Of a stretch of 64,000 bases of DNA, positions 58,349 to 64,000 are shown in pieces. The stretch comes from Vitis vinifera (lineage: Eukaryota; Streptophyta; Magnoliopsida; Vitales; Vitaceae). Each line of letters opens with the position of its first letter. Within the stretch, counting starts at the first letter, position 1. The DNA lies in NCBI RefSeq assembly GCF_030704535.1, contig NC_081822.1:11277001-11341000 (forward strand), written 5' to 3'. The position numbers and the translations under genes are program-made. The notes beneath the pieces are model-generated. The model had not been told where the DNA came from. It worked only from the letters and a program-made list of their open reading frames with translations, and did not search any database.

Positions 58349-61300
58349 TGAAGCAGACAACACGACAGAAAGAAATCAAGAGGGGAAGAAGAAAAGCGAT
58401 GAACGCTGATGCTGTGGAGGGGCAAGGGTGAAGAGTGGGGGATATAAATACAGGTGAAGAGAATGAGAGGCAACAGAGTATGCATCGAGAGTGTACCCCA
58501 CAAGGGCCCTAAAAAGACGTTTTGTCAACTGTTAGTAGCCTTCAAAATGTTTTTGGTTGTCTCCCACATTCTTCATCTCTTACAGCCCCCCTCCCTCGCT
58601 GACAAGACAACCCGCATCGCACTATACGACTATCTTGAGAGAGAAGGAGAGAGGGGAGTGAGGAGAGAGGAGAGAAGATTTTTATTTATTAACAGCTTCT
58701 GTTTTGGCACCATGCCATTAATGATTATAATTGAGGAGAGGCAGGAGCTGAGCCGCCATTGATAGATAGCGCGCACGAGGGGTGGTGGGTACTCCATGCG
58801 TCCTCATCGCCCATGAAAGCCAACAACCCCACCACCCCCCCGCCTCACAGTCACTCACCCACACTACTAAACTTAATATTTTGTGCATCTTTCTAGACAC
58901 CTTTATTATTGTATACTGTAATCACACTATTATATACCTATTTATATTTGTATGATATCTTTTTCTCCCTCAACTTTATAATACAATACTTGTATAAAGA
59001 TAATCGGTCAGCAATGCCCCATTCCAATCAATCTCAACCATTCATTTAAAAATTGATCATCATATTATTAAAGATCATATTCAGTTTTAAAAATTATATT
59101 GGGAAAACCAAAGGAACCCACTAATCCCATTATTAAGATCATAGGATGGATGAAATCCAGGGCATCCTTGATTGTAGAAAAGAAAAAAAATGTACCGCTT
59201 TTAATGGTAGGGAGGACCATAACATAAAAGTAGCAGCCAACAAGAGGAATCCATCTTTTCATTACTTTCTTTAATGTTTCTTTGTGGGTAGTTAAGATGA
59301 AGTAGTCTTTATTATTGTTAGCTCATCTTAATCAATTGAATTAAAGGGTCTCTTTCTCTAGCTTGATCATCCTCTTAAGGAACCTAATGAAGTGTTTCCA
59401 CTAAGGCTCCCACTCCCAAAGTATGCTCTATTGTGGGTTGCGTTCTGGTACCAGGTCCTTTGCTTTAAGAGACATCCTGCCCCCCCTCAATTGAGACCAC
59501 CATCATTCTAAAATTTTCAAAAGAGAAAGGCCTGCCCAAGGAAGAATATATATTAGCCTTTTGATCTATAAAAGTGCTTCCATCTGACAGCCATGCTTTA
59601 TAAGAAAAATAATTTTGAAAATTTTATTTAAAAAAAAAAAGAAGCTGGGTCGAGAAGAAACTCGTCTGACCCGGCCTGCATGAACCGGTTGGAATCCATC
59701 CTGACTATTCCAGGTTGTAATCTTGAGTATCGTCTGTATAACTTCATCCTCTTTTGGGTCACACAAGTACATGCCTGACAGCTAGAATAGATATGGTGTG
59801 CACGAGAGAATCTTAACACCCAGACCCCCGAGTCGACCCGTTTGACTCGTGTTCACACTTTCTCCTTTTTATTTGAAAAAGCATGCATATGGGTTTGTTG
59901 ATAATTGCAGTCATCTTTTTTGAAAAGAGAGATATGAATTAAAGAGGATTCATGGAATTTTTATTTGGGACAACTTTGTATCTTTTGGATTTTAGAGCGG
60001 AAAGCAGAGGTGCCCTCAATTCAAAAAGAGATACAGTGAACTTCCATTCCTTCTGCTAACAAAATCAGGGAAGGGAATGTATCAAAATATCTTCTATAGG
60101 TTCAGGGAGCCATGGAATTAAAGCCTCCCCTCCATCAACTTCTTCATATGCCCATCAGACTATCGCCACCAACAACTCATGTGCATCAACGGCACGCACC
60201 ATGTTGACAGCTGGGGTGAGGCCCTCGTATGTATACCAGTACCACTGCCCCTACTACCATGCCTATTACTTCACCTCAAATAAATCAATGGTACTTCCTC
60301 TCACATGGGTCTTGTTCAACTTAGGATATTAAAGGCGAGATATGCAACCCAAAAGTTAATAGGTGGTTGTGAGAATTCCCTGCGACGGGTGGTGGTTCAG
60401 AGTGTCTTTGACCGTGCTTTTATTTGAAGGATTTTCATTAAAAATATATTTTTTTTAAATACTATAAATAATTTTCTTTTTTTTATTTTTATTTTAAAGT
60501 ATTTTCTCAATTTTAACAAACATTTGTTATTTTTTTCCAAAACACTTTTTATATTAAAAAGGGTAAAATCAATGCAAAATAGTACTCTTAATGCATTTTT
60601 ACTTATGATCATTAATAAGGGGATTAAGCAGCTAAACATCAATGATTATGATTGTATGGAGGTTGACATGGCCACGGGGAATGAGAACTGTTCAATGCAC
60701 TAGGAAAATTTTTGTTAGCCACGATTGAACACAATGTTCAAAATACTCCAGACAACAATAACGATGTGTTTCTTTAGCATGCCTACTCTTTAATCCAGGC
60801 GAAGCAAAGCAGCTTCAATCACGTTGGTTGCCCGTGAGACGTCGCCCTCATTGCTGGTTATGAAACTAACCATTAAGAGTGAAAGGTCTTAAGTATAACG
60901 CTCTGGTCCCCCGATACGCTTCCGCTCTAGTTGAGACTTAAGGCTCAGTTGTGATCTGCCTCCTATCGGATATGTTAAAATGTATCACTAGATTGACTAG
61001 TGCCACTCAATTGATTCCTGTGGGTCATTGCTTGAATGGACCACATCACAACGGATATTTACCGGTTACAAAATTTGCTGAAAGATATACCCTCAATCCC
61101 CAGCAAATATTACTAGGAATTGAATGTGCCCAGGTCAGTGTGATTATAGCATGATGGAGATACATGACCTAAAAGAATTGACGCTGCAAAAACTGAATAG
61201 AGCAGCTAAAATGTCCAGCTTATTCACCAGAGAATCCGGTCACTACTGCATTATTATCGCAGAAGGACATGCACTGTTCTGCTTTGACAAATACCTTAAC

Positions 61301-64000
61301 TTTTTTTTTTCTTATATGATTTCCGGAGGTTGCATTTTTCAAACACTAAATGGACCATAATTTGCATCTGCATTAGGTGGCCAACATTATTGTCGTCCAT
61401 TCTGCCTTTTTCTCCACCCACCCCAGAAAAACCTAAAGAAAGAGAGAAAATCAACTGGAGCAAGCCATCTTATTTTTGGATGATTCACATCGAAGAGAAG
61501 AATCTCCTCCATAGAAAAGATTTTGAATCGTTACAATCATCGCTGCCCCCTGCTATGGACCAACAGCGTGTACACCCTTCATCATGGTGTGCTTTCTTCT
61601 TTAATTTCAAGGTAGTTACGTCCAAGCAATTTTATAGAACATATCAAGTGGTCAGAATGGATGAATCTGCATGATGCTGAGAGATTGGTCCACCAATCTA
61701 GCATCTCAAGTTATTTTACAGCATAGTCGTACAGTAGAAATCAATTTCACAAAGTAGAATTACACGGGGAAGACTCTATTTACAAAAATCCAAAATATGG
61801 TGTAACACACTAACACTAGATAAGTAGGAAGTGTGAGTAGGGTAAGGCTAGGTTTGGCCATTTTCATTGAGTTTTTGCTTCCTCGAGGAGCCCTGTTCGT
61901 AAAGAGTCATGAAAACCAAATCAACAGCTATAGTACATGGAAGAGATTTAGTACCAAAACCAGATCCCTTCTTTGGGAAGATCCTCCTAGCTTTATGTGG
62001 GCTGGCCTTTTCCGGGTTTTACTTGCTAGTGGATAACCGCACTACTGACTCTTTATTCCTTCTGTTTGGCTCCTTTGGCACATAAAGTGATTCCACCCAC
62101 CACAGACACTACACAAGAGACTTGAGAGCGATGACATAGATGTTTGGTGAAAATAGTTTCACATGTTTTGTTAAGAGGCCTAATCTGATGAGATAGGTTC
62201 ATGTAATTCCACAATTTGGGTGTGTATTAGTTTAAGGAAAAAGCATTTAGATTAACATCATCAATGTCTATTCATGCTTATCAGTTCCTTTCTTTTTTGA
62301 CTGGAAATCTTTCTTGAAGGCATCGCCATTCACATTGACTATGTTGTGATGTGAATGCCTCTTTCATACTTCTCTTTTAACCTTTTTCTATCAGAACTTG
62401 ATTACGATTTGGAGAAATCTCCCTAAATCAGACATCAAAATATGATGCTTTACTTACAGCAAAAACTGATAAATCCTGCAACATTTTGTATGATTTTAAA
62501 ATTAATAACACATTGTGTCGTGTACGTGAAGACATTGTTCCACTTCCACCCAGTTAACATTCTTCTTTTTCCCTTAAACAGTGGTTGATCCATGATAAAA
62601 TCAGCGGACTCATTTTAACATTCAGTTTTAAGAAGCATGCAATGCAAGGCCATGGAAAGAATTGTTCAAGCAAAGCAAGTAATCATGCGTTTCTCCCAAG
62701 AGTTTAAATGAAGATAAGCCCCCACATACAAATAGAGCATAAATGACAACCCAATATAACCAAAAGAGTACTATTAATTTTATATCCATTTCATATCAAC
62801 ATCATTACTATAACACTATAATTATTACTGATTGATGTTTCTTTTCTTAATACTCGGCTTCTAGCAGAGAACGCAGAAGTGATAAAAAGAGAATTTGGAC
62901 CTGCACAGGTGACACTAACAGACTGACAAGAACAGTTCTCAAAGCTCTTGAACGCAACACTTGAACCAACAGACTTTGAATTGTTAAGGCCATCAGATTG
63001 TTGTAGCAAACTAAATCGAACCATGCCATGCTATGTATGCACCATTCCTTTACAAAAATCAGATATGCATAAGACTAATATCTTAATAAAAGAACTTGAG
63101 ATAAGGATTGAATCAACTATCTTTAGACCATAGTGGCGGCGGAGCCACCCTTCCCAGAAGAACTGTAGACAAATATATAAATAATAACCCCACCAAGATT
63201 AGAAGAATCTAGTAGAGAATATAGCCTAAAAAATGTAAAAGAAAATTCCTGAATCAGCAGATATTGATTATTAAGATAAATTGGGATAGAGCACACGATC
63301 ACTAGAATAGAAGCTGTAAAAAGAACATGTGAATAAGAAATTGGATGATCATGATCAACTAATAGGGTAGATGCTTGATCTAAGAATATTTCAGATGCTA
63401 CAGGGTAGGACCACTGCTACAATACCCTATCGATAACATCTTGACTCTCCTCTGCTCTCTCTCTTCATTTATTAGTTAGCCACTTTTAACATCCACGTTC
63501 ATGGGAGTGACAAAGTCCCCATTACCAATCCCTTTAAAATGCACCATTGAAAGAGCAGGGTCCCATAGCTGGGGTACTGCAGCCCACCATTACCAAATAA
63601 AGTTTCAAAGTTAAGTTCATCCTCGCCCAATTGCTCATTTTGAGAGGATGGTATTCGAATCTTAGGGCAAAGGATGCTGTGAAGATCTTTCAAAGATGAC
63701 AAAGGAGATTCCTAGTCAGTCATTTTCAAGATCCTCATCGCCATTCGCGTGCATCTGACACACCGATCAGTGGATGACACATCGTTGGCCATTCATGCTC
63801 AACAAGAGCTCATTCAAGGCATAATGTTTCATTCAAATTCCACTCAATTACACATTCTTGATATATTTCTTAAGATGTCTTTAATGTAAATTAAAAATTC
63901 AAGTTGCCTGACTAGATTAGTCTTATGATGGCAAAAGCTAACTAGAGTTAGGAATCTACTTTATTATCACATAAGCAACTACTAAAGTTCTCACTTGAAC
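58349..64000. other. WAT1 upstream region and gene-poor end of the window
   Basis: A GA-rich tract at about 58638-58680 lies in the WAT1 promoter side. A/T-word repeats recur near 60430-60570. Many short frames exist, but none has recognisable domains or convincing splice structure. The only one with a coding look is on the minus strand at about 63500-63711 (see findings). I cannot support a gene here. Confidence 0.5.

Noticed and set aside
61330-61674. 114-codon plus-strand frame
   Set aside because: No domain, no initiation context that stands out, and uneven composition. Length alone is within chance for this region.
1-64000. tRNA, rRNA, CRISPR arrays, riboswitches, bacterial-type operons
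   Set aside because: Looked for by eye on both strands. Nothing with cloverleaf bases, conserved rRNA words or regularly spaced repeats was seen, and the DNA is clearly plant nuclear.

Overview
This is a 64 kb piece of an AT-rich plant nuclear genome. Genes have many short exons and GT-AG introns, noncoding DNA is full of microsatellites and decayed LTR elements, and there is one chloroplast-derived insert. The proteins are clearly eudicot. The overall look, including LTR-like DNA with repeated 'gtgcgaaat' words, suggests a woody eudicot such as grapevine (Vitis). That assignment is inferred from memory of sequence style, not from a search.

Layout. 1-1.8 kb: the 3' exons of a LisH/CTLH-CRA (GID8-like) gene on +. 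2.57-3.03 kb: a nuclear copy of part of chloroplast ycf2 on -. 4.2-16.85 kb: a tandem partial duplication of an Obg GTPase gene (OBGC2 type). The first copy is a decayed 5' fragment, the second carries all the GTPase exons, and a small four-helix membrane-protein gene on - lies between them. 18.5-19.2 kb: an intronless DREB2D-like AP2/ERF transcription factor. 20.5-30.7 kb: two apparently intact purple acid phosphatase genes in tandem on -, each with eight exons of matching phase. The second has a small LINE tail in an intron, flanked by a 21-bp target duplication. 32.4-40.4 kb: a fossil Copia (SIRE/Maximus-like) retrotransposon on -, followed to about 44.7 kb by other LTR relics. 45.5-52.7 kb: two tandem, intact NRT1/PTR-family (NPF) transporter genes on +. 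55.8-58.3 kb: a complete WAT1 (WALLS ARE THIN 1) gene on -. 58.4-64 kb: no gene that I can support.

The genes do not form one pathway. Three loci show local tandem duplication (OBGC2, purple acid phosphatase, NPF), and the fate of the copies differs: decay for OBGC2, apparent retention for the other two. DREB2D and WAT1 are, to my recollection, adjacent loci in Arabidopsis (At1g75490 and At1g75500). This window would then be the same ancestral neighbourhood, with about 36.6 kb holding phosphatases, transposon and transporters between them.

Most notable observations: the ycf2 insert; the OBGC2 duplication and the conflict between the copies over the 5' reading frame; two introns that require GC donors (OBGC2 intron at 15777, WAT1 intron at 57625-57737); phosphate-starvation type P1BS motifs that are multiplied in one phosphatase promoter and mostly lost in the other; a near-perfect 195-bp foldback at 49.66 kb; and the SIRE-like element with its extra downstream ORF. 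I did not find a convincing wholly new system.
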